Assembly: GCF_019891545.1 (NCBI RefSeq)
Contig: NZ_JAHDIU010000002.1
Coordinates: 310,001 to 374,000 of the forward strand
Reading direction: 5' to 3'
DNA length: 64,000 bases
From: Flavobacterium coralii
GTDB taxonomy: Bacteria > Bacteroidota > Bacteroidia > Flavobacteriales > Flavobacteriaceae
Under the pieces are notes generated by a model that was not told the DNA's origin, did not search any database, and was given only the letters and a program-made list of their open reading frames with translations. Below, piece by piece: positions 51,946 to 60,612 of the stretch. The position numbers and the translations under genes are program-made. Each line of letters starts with the position of its first letter. Position 1 is the stretch's first letter.

Positions 51946-52296
51946 ATGGCTATCAAGATAACCGACGAATGCATCAACTGCGGTGCATGCGAACCCGAAT
52001 GCCCGAACACAGCGATATATGAAGGTGCTGACGACTGGAGGTATAAAGACGGCACAAAACTTAAGGGCAGGGTAGTGCTGCCAAGCGGTGAGGAAGTAGA
52101 TGCCGAAGAGCCGCACACCCCGTTAAGTGATGATATATATTACATAGTTCCCGGTAAGTGTACCGAGTGTAAGGGCTTTCATGATGAGCCGCAATGTGCT
52201 GCCGTATGCCCGGTTGACTGCTGCGTACCGGATGAAGACCACGTAGAGAGTGATGAAACATTACTGAACAGGCAGGCATTCCTTCACAACGAATAA
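51946..52296 (+). CDS. fdx: 2[4Fe-4S] ferredoxin
   Basis: A 116-residue ferredoxin with two cluster motifs: [17 protein letters not shown] (first four cysteines) and [22 protein letters not shown] (written here in part as CTECKG and CAAVCPVD). The second motif has the wider CxxC-x8-C spacing of the YfhL/Alv-type ferredoxins. A 40-residue loop between the motifs is acidic. It carries low-potential electrons; the partner is unknown. Followed by a strong terminator. Confidence 0.92.
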   Translation: MAIKITDECINCGACEPECPNTAIYEGADDWRYKDGTKLKGRVVLPSGEEVDAEEPHTPLSDDIYYIVPGKCTECKGFHDEPQCAAVCPVDCCVPDEDHVESDETLLNRQAFLHNE

Positions 52297-52322
52297 GCAA
52301 TATCAGATTATGATATAAAAAT

Positions 52323-52350
52323 AAAACCCGGAGCGTTAACTCCGGGTTTT
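52323..52350. terminator. Strong terminator after the ferredoxin gene
   Basis: AAAACCCGGAG (52323-52333) pairs with CTCCGGGTTTT (52340-52350), with a 6-base loop and T-rich flank, between convergent genes. Confidence 0.88.
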
Positions 52351-52373
52351 GTTTTATTCAGGTTTTAAACTTA

Positions 52374-52907
52374 TTATTTCTTGATCAGCTTATAGGTTTC
52401 AACCGTTACACCATCTGTGTCGTTGTTATAGGTTTCGACAACAAAGTTGCCGTTTCCGTCAAAGTAGCCAAAAGATGTACGCTCGTCTGTCTTATAGATA
52501 TAATTGTTGTTAGAAGTTTTCCTTAGCACACCGTAGTCAAGGTTTTCCGGGGTGGAAATTTTGTAACCCGACTTATCGCTTACAAACATATAGTTCCTGC
52601 CGTTCATAGAGTAGTAGGTGGTTTCGCCCAGCTTTTGTGTGGCTATGCCATCACCCGAAATGGTTGAGCTTTTGGTAACCTTTACAGGTGTTTCCTTAAC
52701 ATCCTTGTTAAGTTTTTTGCTCTCGGCATCTTTCAGTTCTATATCCTGGGTACTTTGTGTACGGTCGGTTTTAACGATCTGCTTTTTCTCCTCGCCGTTA
52801 TCAACCGTTACTTTAGTGGTTGTGGTTTCTTCGGTAACATTTTTGTTTACCTGTGCATTCATGCTAAGCCCGAATGCCAGTAAGGCTGTTACAAATATTG
52901 TTTTCAT
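52374..52907 (-). CDS. Secreted protein of unknown function
   Basis: A 177-residue protein with signal peptide MKTIFVTALLAFGLSMNAQ (start 52907 preferred over 52937). The mature N-terminus is a charged, repeat-poor linker rich in Thr, Lys and Val, and the C-terminal 70 residues look like beta strands with alternating polarity (TYYSMNGRNYMF, SFGYFDGNGNFVVETYN). No domain recognised. Single-gene unit. Confidence 0.7.
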   Translation of the reverse strand: MKTIFVTALLAFGLSMNAQVNKNVTEETTTTKVTVDNGEEKKQIVKTDRTQSTQDIELKDAESKKLNKDVKETPVKVTKSSTISGDGIATQKLGETTYYSMNGRNYMFVSDKSGYKISTPENLDYGVLRKTSNNNYIYKTDERTSFGYFDGNGNFVVETYNNDTDGVTVETYKLIKK

Positions 52908-53017
52908 AATTACTTTCGTTTTTAGGTTATACTGCAAAGTTACCCGCGCTATGTTAAAATACCTGATAATGAAACTATAAAGTATTTATAAAATCAAAAA
53001 GGTAAAGCATGCATCCG

Positions 53018-53050
53018 TTCAGGATAATTCATTTCAAAAACTTATATTTG
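53018..53050 (+). promoter_or_regulatory. Probable promoter of ychF
   Basis: TTC (53018-53020), 22-base spacer, TATATTTG (53043-53050). The -7 element is exact and the -33 is weak. ATG at 53074. Confidence 0.5.
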
Positions 53051-53073
53051 CAGCCTTAAAATAAACAAACTAA

Positions 53074-54168
53074 ATGAAAGCAGGTATTGTAGGATTGCCT
53101 AACGTGGGTAAATCGACACTTTTTAATTGTTTGTCTAATGCCAAGGCACAAAGCGCAAACTTCCCTTTTTGTACTATAGAGCCAAACGTGGGCGTGGTTA
53201 ACGTGCCCGACCCGAGGCTTGAAAAGCTGGAAGAGCTTGTAAACCCCGAGCGTGTAGTACCCGCAACTGTAGAGATTGTAGATATTGCGGGCCTTGTTAA
53301 AGGCGCGAGCAGGGGCGAGGGGCTTGGCAACCAGTTTTTGGGCAACATAAGGGAGTGTAACGCCATCATCCACGTGCTGCGCTGCTTTGATAATGATAAT
53401 ATAGTGCACGTAGAGGGCAGTGTTAACCCGATACGCGACAAAGAAACCATTGATATAGAGCTTCAGCTTAAAGACCTTGATACGGTAGAAAAACGCCTTG
53501 AGAAGTCGAAGAAAGCAGGCAAGACAGGTAACAAGGAAGCCCTTGCCGAAACTGCACTTTTAGAGCGCATCCGCGAGGCATTGCTGCAGGCCAAGAGCGC
53601 ACGTACTGTTGTACCTGCCAATGAGGAAGAGGAAGAACTGATGCAGAGTTTTCAGCTGATAACTACCAAGCCTGTGCTGTATGTTTGTAATGTAGATGAA
53701 GGCGCTGCCGCTACCGGAAACCAATATGTTGACCAGGTGCGCGAACTGGTAAAAGACGAAAATGCCGAAGTACTGGTGCTTGCTGTTGCAACCGAGGCCG
53801 ACATTACCGAGCTTGAAACCTATGAAGAGCGCCAGATGTTCCTTGAAGATTTAGGGCTTAAAGAACCGGGTGTTTCGGCGCTGATACGTTCGGCATACAA
53901 GCTGCTTAACCTGCAAACCTATTTTACCGCAGGTGTTAAAGAGGTTCGTGCCTGGACGATACACATAGGTGATACCGCACCACAGGCAGCAGGCGTTATC
54001 CACACCGACTTTGAGAAAGGCTTTATACGCGCCGAAGTAATTGCATATAATGATTACGTTCAGTTTGGCTCTGAAGCTAAGGTAAAAGAAGCCGGAAAGC
54101 TAAAAGTAGAAGGTAAGGAGTACATTGTGAAAGACGGCGATGTAATGCATTTCCGCTTTAATGTATAA
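53074..54168 (+). CDS. ychF: Redox-regulated ATPase YchF (OBG-family)
   Basis: A 364-residue P-loop protein. G1 is GLPNVGKSTLFN, the effector region NFPFCTIEPNVG, and G3 DIAGLVKGASRGEGLG. A coiled-coil insertion follows and a TGS domain ends the chain. YchF binds ATP rather than GTP (the usual NKxD is replaced, here by NVDE) and associates with ribosomes. Length and motifs are normal. An exact TATATTTG lies 23 bases upstream. Confidence 0.95.
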   Translation: MKAGIVGLPNVGKSTLFNCLSNAKAQSANFPFCTIEPNVGVVNVPDPRLEKLEELVNPERVVPATVEIVDIAGLVKGASRGEGLGNQFLGNIRECNAIIHVLRCFDNDNIVHVEGSVNPIRDKETIDIELQLKDLDTVEKRLEKSKKAGKTGNKEALAETALLERIREALLQAKSARTVVPANEEEEELMQSFQLITTKPVLYVCNVDEGAAATGNQYVDQVRELVKDENAEVLVLAVATEADITELETYEERQMFLEDLGLKEPGVSALIRSAYKLLNLQTYFTAGVKEVRAWTIHIGDTAPQAAGVIHTDFEKGFIRAEVIAYNDYVQFGSEAKVKEAGKLKVEGKEYIVKDGDVMHFRFNV

Positions 54169-54204
54169 TTAGTATTAAGAAGCTGTTATTAAGTATTAAG
54201 ATAG

Positions 54205-54226
54205 AATCCCGCCGATTGGCGGGATT
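54205..54226 (+). terminator. Terminator after ychF
   Basis: AATCCCGCC (54205-54213) pairs with GGCGGGATT (54218-54226) around GATT, followed by TGTTTTTAT. Confidence 0.8.
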
Positions 54227-54255
54227 TGTTTTTATATTTGGAGAAAATCGTGCAT

Positions 54256-54918
54256 ATGATATTTAGGTATGTTGTTCTCTTCATGGCATTTTTATTTATT
54301 TCATGCAAAGAAAATGCAGCAGGCGAATATGCTTCTGTTGATTATTATTTTGACGAGCCACAGCCGGTAAATGACAGGTCATTAAAAACGATACCAGCCC
54401 AGTTCAGGGGCAGCTACAGCCAAAGTAAAGATGAAGTACTGAACATAACAGATAACGCTATTTATCTTGATTATCAGCAAAATATTGCATTACCATTATC
54501 TGAAAAAGACTCTGTATTTAAGAGCCCACATTATAAAGATGGTAAGATTACGTACTATAACCCGTATTCACGGTTTGATGTTACGGTAAAAGATTCGGTA
54601 TATCTTTCAGGCTTCACGCGCGATTCTATTTTTAACCTGTCCGACACCCATATTGCCAAATTTTATAAAGGCAGGCTCATATTAAGCCACAGGGATTCTA
54701 CATTTTGGAAAGTGAATATACTTGCTGTGGGCAAGGACTCGCTATGCTGGAAACATTTAAGCCTTGAAGATTATAAAAATATATCAGTATTTATTAAAGA
54801 TGTTGCTGTTAGTAAAGACACTACCCGGGTACTGGTAAAGCCAACTAAAAACGAGTTTAAACAATTACTTGATATGAATATGAGTTGGCAGCAGAAATAT
54901 AAAAAGGTTAGGGGTTAA
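54256..54918 (+). CDS. Lipoprotein of unknown function
   Basis: A 220-residue protein with a lipobox (LFISC) after a short hydrophobic stretch, so it is probably exported and lipid-anchored. The start is put at the ATG 54256, since the upstream TTG at 54226 lies inside the ychF terminator. The mature part has alternating beta strands and no recognised domain. Its stop is 8 bases from the end of the reading that restores the frameshifted HEPN gene (54927). Confidence 0.68.
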   Translation: MIFRYVVLFMAFLFISCKENAAGEYASVDYYFDEPQPVNDRSLKTIPAQFRGSYSQSKDEVLNITDNAIYLDYQQNIALPLSEKDSVFKSPHYKDGKITYYNPYSRFDVTVKDSVYLSGFTRDSIFNLSDTHIAKFYKGRLILSHRDSTFWKVNILAVGKDSLCWKHLSLEDYKNISVFIKDVAVSKDTTRVLVKPTKNEFKQLLDMNMSWQQKYKKVRG

Positions 54919-54994
54919 TCTTAGAATTAAAACTTTTGAAGTTTTTCATTGCTTATATCTGTCATAAACTCAATGGCAACTTTTGCGAAATCAT

Positions 54995-55561
54995 CTAAAA
55001 ATTTTCGTCAAAAATTCTAATTCTTCTCTTACTTGGACCAAAATATAAGTTATGCTCTATAACTTTTGATGAATCATATTTAATTTTTCCAAATTCATGA
55101 ATTAAGGAGTTTCTAATATCTTTAAAACTCAAAATACTACTCCAATTTTTATTGTCAATAGCTGCACTTTCCAATCCTAAAATATTTAAATAAATTCTAT
55201 ACTTATCAAGATACCCCTTTCCTTCTCTAATATCTTTTAATTTAATACTATTATTTTTCTCAAGTTCCTCTGATGTAGATTTTAAAAAGCCCTCTAAATA
55301 AGAAAAACTTGTAATAAAAAGTGAGTGAAGTAAAAGCCATTCAAAATGATATTCGTAATGAGTAAACCAATTAAATTCCTCATCAGTCCATTCTGATTTA
55401 CTTTCTAAAGAGCTATGTAAATCATCTATCTTTCGTTCTCGGATAATTTTTGAATCTTTGTAAATACTAATTGTTGATAATATACAATTACTATATACAG
55501 CTAAATTTAAATCCATACTATTTTTTTCAAATGTAATTAATTTTTTAAATTTCTTTAACAT
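54995..55561 (-). CDS. HEPN-type protein with an apparent C-terminal frameshift
   Basis: A 188-residue, lysine-rich, all-helical protein from a distinctly AT-rich stretch. DIRNSLIHEFG contains the HEPN signature, R150, N151 and H155 (RxxxxH), which forms the RNase active site in defence HEPN proteins. Translation stops at TAG 54995-54997 right after the heptamer A_AAT_TTT. The -1 frame then runs on without a stop for about 26 codons to TAA at 54927-54929, reading FLDDFAKVAIEF and MTDISNEKLQKF, a natural helical tail. So the gene is likely 54927-55561 with a one-base deletion, a sequence error or a programmed -1 shift. No antitoxin partner is seen beside it; RNase function is inferred. Confidence 0.72.
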   Translation of the reverse strand: MLKKFKKLITFEKNSMDLNLAVYSNCILSTISIYKDSKIIRERKIDDLHSSLESKSEWTDEEFNWFTHYEYHFEWLLLHSLFITSFSYLEGFLKSTSEELEKNNSIKLKDIREGKGYLDKYRIYLNILGLESAAIDNKNWSSILSFKDIRNSLIHEFGKIKYDSSKVIEHNLYFGPSKRRIRIFDENF

Positions 55562-55615
55562 TTCATCCTCTTCAAAATTCCCTATCTTTATAAAACAACC
55601 ACATAAAAACTAACT

Positions 55616-56158
55616 ATGAAAATAATAGCATTAGCAGGAAGCAGCAGCAAGCAATCTATAAACAAGCGTTTGGCAACCTATGCCGCAGGCCTTTTTGAAG
55701 GCGGGGAGGTAGAGGTGCTGGACCTTAACGACTATGAGCTGCCGCTGTTTAGCGTAGATAAAGAAAAAGAACTGGGGCAGCCCGCCATAGCCCGCGCCTT
55801 TCTTGATAAAATAGCTTCTGCCGATGTTATAGTGCTTTCTGTCGCCGAACACAACGCGGGGCTTACGGTAGCCTTCAAAAACATTTACGACTGGGCCTCG
55901 CGCCAGCACAAGCTGGTATGGCACAACATCCCCATGCTGCTCATGAGTACCTCTCCCGGCAAATATGCAGGCAAGAATGCGCTCGAAGCTGCCAAGATAA
56001 GCCTTAAGCACTACGGCGGAAATTACAGGGTTACATTCTCACTACCGCAGTTCGAGGAGAATTTTGATAAGGAAGCGGGTAAAATATCCAATAAAGAGCA
56101 CGACGAAGCGTTAAAGGATATTATCCGCAACTTTGATTATGGCAAAGAGCCTTCTTAA
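55616..56158 (+). CDS. NADPH-dependent FMN reductase family protein
   Basis: A 180-residue flavodoxin-like protein with the phosphate-binding loop ALAGSSSKQSINKRL at the N-terminus and EHNAGLTVAFKNIYDWAS, typical for NADPH-dependent FMN/azo/quinone reductases. It should reduce flavins or quinones in the cytoplasm; the physiological substrate is unknown. The end overlaps the next gene by 20-26 bases. Confidence 0.88.
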   Translation: MKIIALAGSSSKQSINKRLATYAAGLFEGGEVEVLDLNDYELPLFSVDKEKELGQPAIARAFLDKIASADVIVLSVAEHNAGLTVAFKNIYDWASRQHKLVWHNIPMLLMSTSPGKYAGKNALEAAKISLKHYGGNYRVTFSLPQFEENFDKEAGKISNKEHDEALKDIIRNFDYGKEPS

Positions 56159-56828
56159 AAAGATACTACGCATAACAGCCCGCTTATTACTTGGGCTGTT
56201 TGCTTTCATATTGCTTTACATATTGGCAGTGTTTGTTTGTTCTGCCATACCTGTCAACACCCATGCCACGGCACAGGGCGAAATTCCCATTTACATTAAT
56301 TCTAACGGTGTGCACACCGATATTGTGGTTCCCATAAAAAACGAAGTAAAAGACTGGAGCAAAGATATATTGTTCAGCCATACCCGCGCTAATGATACGC
56401 TGGTAAAATATGTGGCGTTCGGCTGGGGCGACAAAGGCTTTTACCTGCACACCCCGCAGTGGAGCGATTTAAAGGCGAGCACGGCATTTAAGGCTGCCTT
56501 TAATTTGGGTACATCGGCAATGCACACCAAGTTTTATCGCAGTATGCAGGAAGATAAGGACTGTGTCAAGATTGGCATCAGTAAAGATGATTACGACGCT
56601 TTGGTGGCTTATATAGAGTCAAGTTTCGCCCTTAATGCAGAGCGCCAGGTGTGCCGAATAGGGCAGCACTGCTATGGCGACTATGATGCTTTTTATGAGG
56701 CCAACAGAAAGTATAACCTGTTTTATACCTGTAACACCTGGGCCAACAACGCCCTTAAAGCTGCCAACCAAAAAGCTGCCTTATGGACAACTTCGGATAA
56801 AGGAATACTTTGGCATTATGGTAGATAG
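56133..56828 (+). CDS. TIGR02117/DUF2459 family membrane-anchored protein
   Basis: A 231-residue protein with one N-terminal helix (about 17-40), so it faces the periplasm. The family phrases YINSNGVHTDIVVPI, AFGWGDKGFYLHTP and FYTCNTWANNALKAAN are present, with a cysteine and histidines that look enzyme-like. The function is unknown; in some bacteria the family is linked to polyhydroxyalkanoate or urea clusters, neither of which is seen here. The start at 56133 or 56139 (M3) is open. Confidence 0.82.
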   Translation: MIMAKSLLKKILRITARLLLGLFAFILLYILAVFVCSAIPVNTHATAQGEIPIYINSNGVHTDIVVPIKNEVKDWSKDILFSHTRANDTLVKYVAFGWGDKGFYLHTPQWSDLKASTAFKAAFNLGTSAMHTKFYRSMQEDKDCVKIGISKDDYDALVAYIESSFALNAERQVCRIGQHCYGDYDAFYEANRKYNLFYTCNTWANNALKAANQKAALWTTSDKGILWHYGR

Positions 56829-57159
56829 GTTCTTTAACCATCTCGGTGACTTTTTTAGCGAGATACGCAGAAATACTTTCATTCCTGCATTTACTTATGG
56901 GATTACTTTAATTTGTTTTAGTATACGTAATGAGTTTAGATATTCTGTTTCATGGAATAGTATTTATATTTTTTTCGCTTTAGTTGGTTGGCTATTTCTT
57001 TTATCCTCAATATTACTTAGCATTATTACATCAATACTTCTGATAGTGGATATGGTTAAACAAAGAAAAAAATATGACTATCTACTCCTAATAATTGCAC
57101 TTTCACCTGTATTATATATCATAACAAGGATTATTATAAATGTGTGTTTATCCCATTAA
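56818..57159 (+). CDS. Small membrane protein of unknown function
   Basis: A 113-residue protein with three hydrophobic segments (about 20-38, 44-72 and 82-105). The start is put at the ATG 56818 (MVDRFFNHLGDFF), which overlaps the end of the preceding gene by 11 bases. The longer possible start at 56674 is just the preceding gene in another frame. The sequence is more AT-rich than its neighbours. No family recognised. Confidence 0.6.
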   Translation: MVDRFFNHLGDFFSEIRRNTFIPAFTYGITLICFSIRNEFRYSVSWNSIYIFFALVGWLFLLSSILLSIITSILLIVDMVKQRKKYDYLLLIIALSPVLYIITRIIINVCLSH

Positions 57160-57193
57160 CATATTTTGGCAGGATTTTGGTTTTATATAAAGA

Positions 57194-58150
57194 ATGAAAA
57201 CAACATTCTTAAAAATCAAAATACTGCTCTTGTTTGCCTGCTATACTGCAACTGCACAGGATTATACTAAAGTGGATAATCTGGTAAAGAGTTATCCCAC
57301 CTCTTATAAAACCCCTGCACAACTTGCAGAGCGCATTGCTGCCGACTTTCAGCGTGAGGATGAACGTGCGCGTGCCCTTTTTACATGGATTGCCTATAAC
57401 ATCAGTTTTGACGAGTCGCCTGCCGCACTTGGGCGCAAACCGGTAAGGTATTCTTATACCACCGAAGCGGAAAGGCTTGCCAAGGTTGCCGAAATAGAGA
57501 ACGACCTTGCCGAAGAAACGCTAAGGAGAAAGAAAGGTGTGTGCCACGGCTACAGTATGGTTTATGCGCTCACCGCCCGCAAATTGGGGATGGAATGTGA
57601 GGTTGTGCGCGGTAACGCAAAATCAATCCCTTCAGATATTGGTAAACCTGCATCACCAAGCAACCACGCCTGGAACGCTGTCAAGATAAACGGGGAGTGG
57701 AAGCTGCTTGATGTTACCTGGGGAGCAGGCGGTTTTACCGGACGCAGTAAAAAATTCGATTTCAGGTTTGATGACAAATACTTTTTTACCGAACCGGAGC
57801 TGTTTTTCATCAATCACTTTCCTGAAGATAAAAAGTGGTTACTAACAACTAAAAATGAGCGCGATTATGCAGTGCAGCCATTATATTATGATTTGGGCTA
57901 CCATATAGTACAGCCCAATGAAGGTTTGCTTAAAGCAAAAAATGAAGGAGTACTTACTTTTAAGATAAAAGGGCTAAAAGCTACTGATGAAGTGGCTTAT
58001 CAGTTTAGTTCGGCGCCGTTCTCTAAAAAAGTTGAGCCAAAAATATTTGCCGATACAGGAGAGTTTGATGTACTGTTTGACCGTACCACACGCGGAATAC
58101 TCACTATATTTGTGAACAAACAATCTGTAGTGGCGTATAGTGTGAAATAG
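57194..58150 (+). CDS. Secreted transglutaminase-like protein
   Basis: A 318-residue protein with a signal peptide (to about residue 21) and a transglutaminase-like cysteine-protease core: catalytic cysteine in KKGVCHGYSMVYA, histidine in SNHAWNAVKI and aspartate in WKLLDVTWGAG. The family includes proteases and peptide-cleaving enzymes as well as transglutaminases. A C-terminal beta domain of about 90 residues follows. Acts outside the cytoplasm; the substrate is unknown. Confidence 0.88.
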   Translation: MKTTFLKIKILLLFACYTATAQDYTKVDNLVKSYPTSYKTPAQLAERIAADFQREDERARALFTWIAYNISFDESPAALGRKPVRYSYTTEAERLAKVAEIENDLAEETLRRKKGVCHGYSMVYALTARKLGMECEVVRGNAKSIPSDIGKPASPSNHAWNAVKINGEWKLLDVTWGAGGFTGRSKKFDFRFDDKYFFTEPELFFINHFPEDKKWLLTTKNERDYAVQPLYYDLGYHIVQPNEGLLKAKNEGVLTFKIKGLKATDEVAYQFSSAPFSKKVEPKIFADTGEFDVLFDRTTRGILTIFVNKQSVVAYSVK

Positions 58151-58169
58151 TTTTAGTAGCTGTAATTTT

Positions 58170-58832
58170 ATGAGATATCTGTTGTTTATATTATTTTTTA
58201 CTGTAATTGCATGTAACAATACAACCGTTACAAAAGAAACTGTTATAGGTATAATACCTTATAAAAATATAGATGACAGCAAAGTTGCATTAGTAAGCAA
58301 AGCTATTACCGATTATTATGGTGTAAAGGTAAAAGTGTTGCCTCATTCAGAATTTCCCTCGTCAGCATTTGTAAACATAAAATCACCTCGTTACAGGGCA
58401 GATAGCCTTATAGCTATACAGGAGCGTAACATGCAGCCGGATGTTGATTATATCTTGGGGCTTACTGATAAAGATATTTCGGTAACCAAGCGGGATGAGA
58501 ACGGAAATATCAAATCTCCTGAATGGGAATATAATGACTTTGGTGTCATGGGGCTGGCCTATCGTCCCGGCAACAGTTGCATTGTTTCCGATTTCCGGTT
58601 AAAGCATAAAAATAAAGAGGTACAGTTTGGCAGATTTAAAAAAGTCGCTATACATGAGTTAGGCCATAACTTCGGACTTCCGCATTGCCCTGATAAATCA
58701 TGCGTAATGACAGACGCTGTAGAGCAAATCAGTACAATAGACAATGCGAAGCCGGAATTATGTATAGCGTGTAAAAGTAACTTAATATTTCCCGCTGAGC
58801 AGTGCGCCACCCATAGGTATTTTAGTATCTAA
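58170..58832 (+). CDS. Archaemetzincin-family zinc metalloprotease lipoprotein
   Basis: A 220-residue protein with a lipobox (TVIAC, C15). The zinc site is HELGHNFGLPHC (H162, E163, H166, H172) followed by CVM, then 17 residues, then CIAC. This matches the full archaemetzincin signature HExxHxxGxxHCx4CxMx17CxxC exactly. The four cysteines should bind a second zinc. The last 17 codons overlap the end of the convergent maleate isomerase gene by 51 bases. Archaemetzincins are thought to be aminopeptidase-like; targets are unknown. Confidence 0.93.
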   Translation: MRYLLFILFFTVIACNNTTVTKETVIGIIPYKNIDDSKVALVSKAITDYYGVKVKVLPHSEFPSSAFVNIKSPRYRADSLIAIQERNMQPDVDYILGLTDKDISVTKRDENGNIKSPEWEYNDFGVMGLAYRPGNSCIVSDFRLKHKNKEVQFGRFKKVAIHELGHNFGLPHCPDKSCVMTDAVEQISTIDNAKPELCIACKSNLIFPAEQCATHRYFSI

Positions 58833-59531
58833 GCCCAGTTTTTTAAGCATTTCATAAGTGGTACAAACCGCAGCCGAGGTTACCGGTATGCCAATCTCTT
58901 TTTCGATAGCATCAATAGCTTCAAGCGAAGGCATCTGTACGCAGGCAGAAGCAACCAGCACATCAACCCCATCAAGATTGAGGCGTTTGTATATCTCAAG
59001 CAGGTTCATAGGGTCCTGTGCCGCTACCTCTAAGTTATCCGGTATTTCAAGCGCGATAGAATCTACTACCTCAAACCCTTGGTGTTCAATATAATCTACC
59101 ACAAGCTGTGTAAGAGGCTTCATGTAGGGCGTTATTACCGCAACCTTTTTTGCCCCGAGTACTTTTAACCCATTAATCAGAGCCCCGGCACTGGTAACAA
59201 TAGGGGCAGGGGCACCATTCTTTACCGTTTCTTCATGCAGGTTAGTTTCACTCACGCAATGGTAGCCGCGCCCCATACTCATAATCGCTACAAGGCAGGC
59301 ATAACCCATAACATCTACTTGGGCATCGCTTAGTTCCTGTGCGCATTTAAGGCTTTGGGCATCCATTGCTTCCAGCTCTTCCTTGGTCACTTTCTTCATA
59401 CGCATTCGGCTGGAATGGAATGTAAATCGTTCAGGAGAAACCGTTTCCCTTGCCCTGAAAAGCGCAGGTATTTCAGTTTCCATAGTTATATTGGAGCTTG
59501 GCACAATTTGCCCTATGCGGTATTTTTTCAT
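58782..59531 (-). CDS. maiA: Maleate cis-trans isomerase (Asp/Glu racemase superfamily)
   Basis: A 249-residue protein of the Asp/Glu racemase fold with two catalytic cysteines, C79 (MGYACLVAIMS) and C197 (VASACVQMPS), at positions that match the two in known maleate isomerases. It opens RIGQIVPSSNITMETEIP. The reaction converts maleate to fumarate without a cofactor. It is the last gene of the leftward catabolic cluster and links the ring-cleavage steps to the TCA cycle. Arylmalonate decarboxylase is a related alternative. Gene symbol is by analogy. Confidence 0.82.
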   Translation of the reverse strand: MKKYRIGQIVPSSNITMETEIPALFRARETVSPERFTFHSSRMRMKKVTKEELEAMDAQSLKCAQELSDAQVDVMGYACLVAIMSMGRGYHCVSETNLHEETVKNGAPAPIVTSAGALINGLKVLGAKKVAVITPYMKPLTQLVVDYIEHQGFEVVDSIALEIPDNLEVAAQDPMNLLEIYKRLNLDGVDVLVASACVQMPSLEAIDAIEKEIGIPVTSAAVCTTYEMLKKLGLDTKIPMGGALLSGKY

Positions 59532-59542
59532 TAATCTTGGTG

Positions 59543-59636
59543 TTTAAAGTTTAAGGTTTAAGGTTGGAAAGTCCATTCCTATTACTTACAGTCTCAAAAA
59601 TCCATTTTCAAATTTTCAAATCAACTAATTTTCAAA
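59543..59636. repeat. Short tandem repeats in the FAH / maleate isomerase gap
   Basis: Three heptamers in a row, TTTAAAG, TTTAAGG, TTTAAGG (59543-59563), and three copies of ATTTTCAAA (59604-59612, 59612-59620, 59628-59636). No hairpin or start-site function is obvious. Similar AT-rich heptamer runs occur dispersed in Flavobacterium genomes as far as I remember, so this may be part of a dispersed repeat. Confidence 0.5.
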
Positions 59637-60557
59637 TTAATTAGCTGCCTCGCTGTCCACTACATAGTTTCTAAGCGTACCGATACCTTCTACAGTAGCT
59701 TCTACTACATCTCCCGGCCACATAAACGACTGTGGTGTCATACCTGCACCTACACCTGCCGGTGTACCTGTTGCAATAATATCACCCGGTTCAAGTGTAA
59801 ATACCGTACTCAGGTCGTGTATCAGGTCATTGATATTAAACAGCATATATTTTGTGTTGGAACTCTGCCTTTGTTCACCATTAAGTTTTAACGAAAGGTT
59901 CAGGTTGTGCGGATCTTCAATGTCAGCCTTAGTAACCAATACTGGCCCCATAGGCGCAAAAGTATCCTGCCCTTTAGAAACAATCCATTGTCCGGCACGG
60001 CGGCAGTCGCGCGCGCTGATGTCGTTAATGATGGTATAACCATACACATAGTCCATTGCTTCTTCTTTAGGCACATTTTTACCACGTTTGCCAATAATAA
60101 CAGCAAGTTCTACTTCATAGTCCAGTTGCTTAGTGATTTTTTGGTTATGGATGATATCCTCTTCCGGGCCAATTACAGCAGATGTTGGCTTAGAGAATAC
60201 CACAGGTTCCTGCGGTAGTTCTTTTGAAGTATCAAGTGTACGTGCCGATTCGGCAACGTGCTCGGTATAATTTAGCCCGATACCAAAAATGTTTTTACGT
60301 GGTTTGGGTATTGGTGCCATCAATGTGGCATTGCCCATAGGGATAGAGCAATCAAGTAGTTCTTCTTTAGTAGCTGTATTGAGTAATTGTATGGCATGGT
60401 TTATACCTTCTATGCCTAAATCGATAAAGTCCATCATATTATCAGGAAGCGGGCTTTGCTTTATGTGTCCCAGCTTTTCTGCGTCAACAATCATTTCGCC
60501 TTCTACAAATCCGAGGCGTGCGGGGGTATGGTTTATTCGGTAGGTAACTAATTTCAT
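59637..60557 (-). CDS. Fumarylacetoacetate hydrolase family protein, likely maleylpyruvate or fumarylpyruvate hydrolase
   Basis: A 306-residue FAH-fold enzyme. The metal ligands are in DYEVELAVIIG (ExE), and the substrate region includes FGIGLNYTEHV, NDISARDCRR, FAPMGPVLV and GTPAGVGAGM. Members cleave C-C bonds of beta-diketones such as maleylpyruvate, fumarylpyruvate and oxaloacetate. With a gentisate-dioxygenase-like gene upstream and a maleate isomerase gene downstream and no maleylpyruvate isomerase seen, direct cleavage of maleylpyruvate to pyruvate and maleate is the likely reaction. Function is inferred from context. Confidence 0.85.
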   Translation of the reverse strand: MKLVTYRINHTPARLGFVEGEMIVDAEKLGHIKQSPLPDNMMDFIDLGIEGINHAIQLLNTATKEELLDCSIPMGNATLMAPIPKPRKNIFGIGLNYTEHVAESARTLDTSKELPQEPVVFSKPTSAVIGPEEDIIHNQKITKQLDYEVELAVIIGKRGKNVPKEEAMDYVYGYTIINDISARDCRRAGQWIVSKGQDTFAPMGPVLVTKADIEDPHNLNLSLKLNGEQRQSSNTKYMLFNINDLIHDLSTVFTLEPGDIIATGTPAGVGAGMTPQSFMWPGDVVEATVEGIGTLRNYVVDSEAAN

Positions 60558-60612
60558 TTATAATGTTATGTTGTTTGTTGTTATATTATTCTGTATTGTA
60601 ATTACTTATTTA

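Noticed and set aside
56674-56817. N-terminal extension of the small membrane protein at 56818
   Set aside because: It is the preceding DUF2459 gene read in another frame; the natural start is the ATG at 56818.
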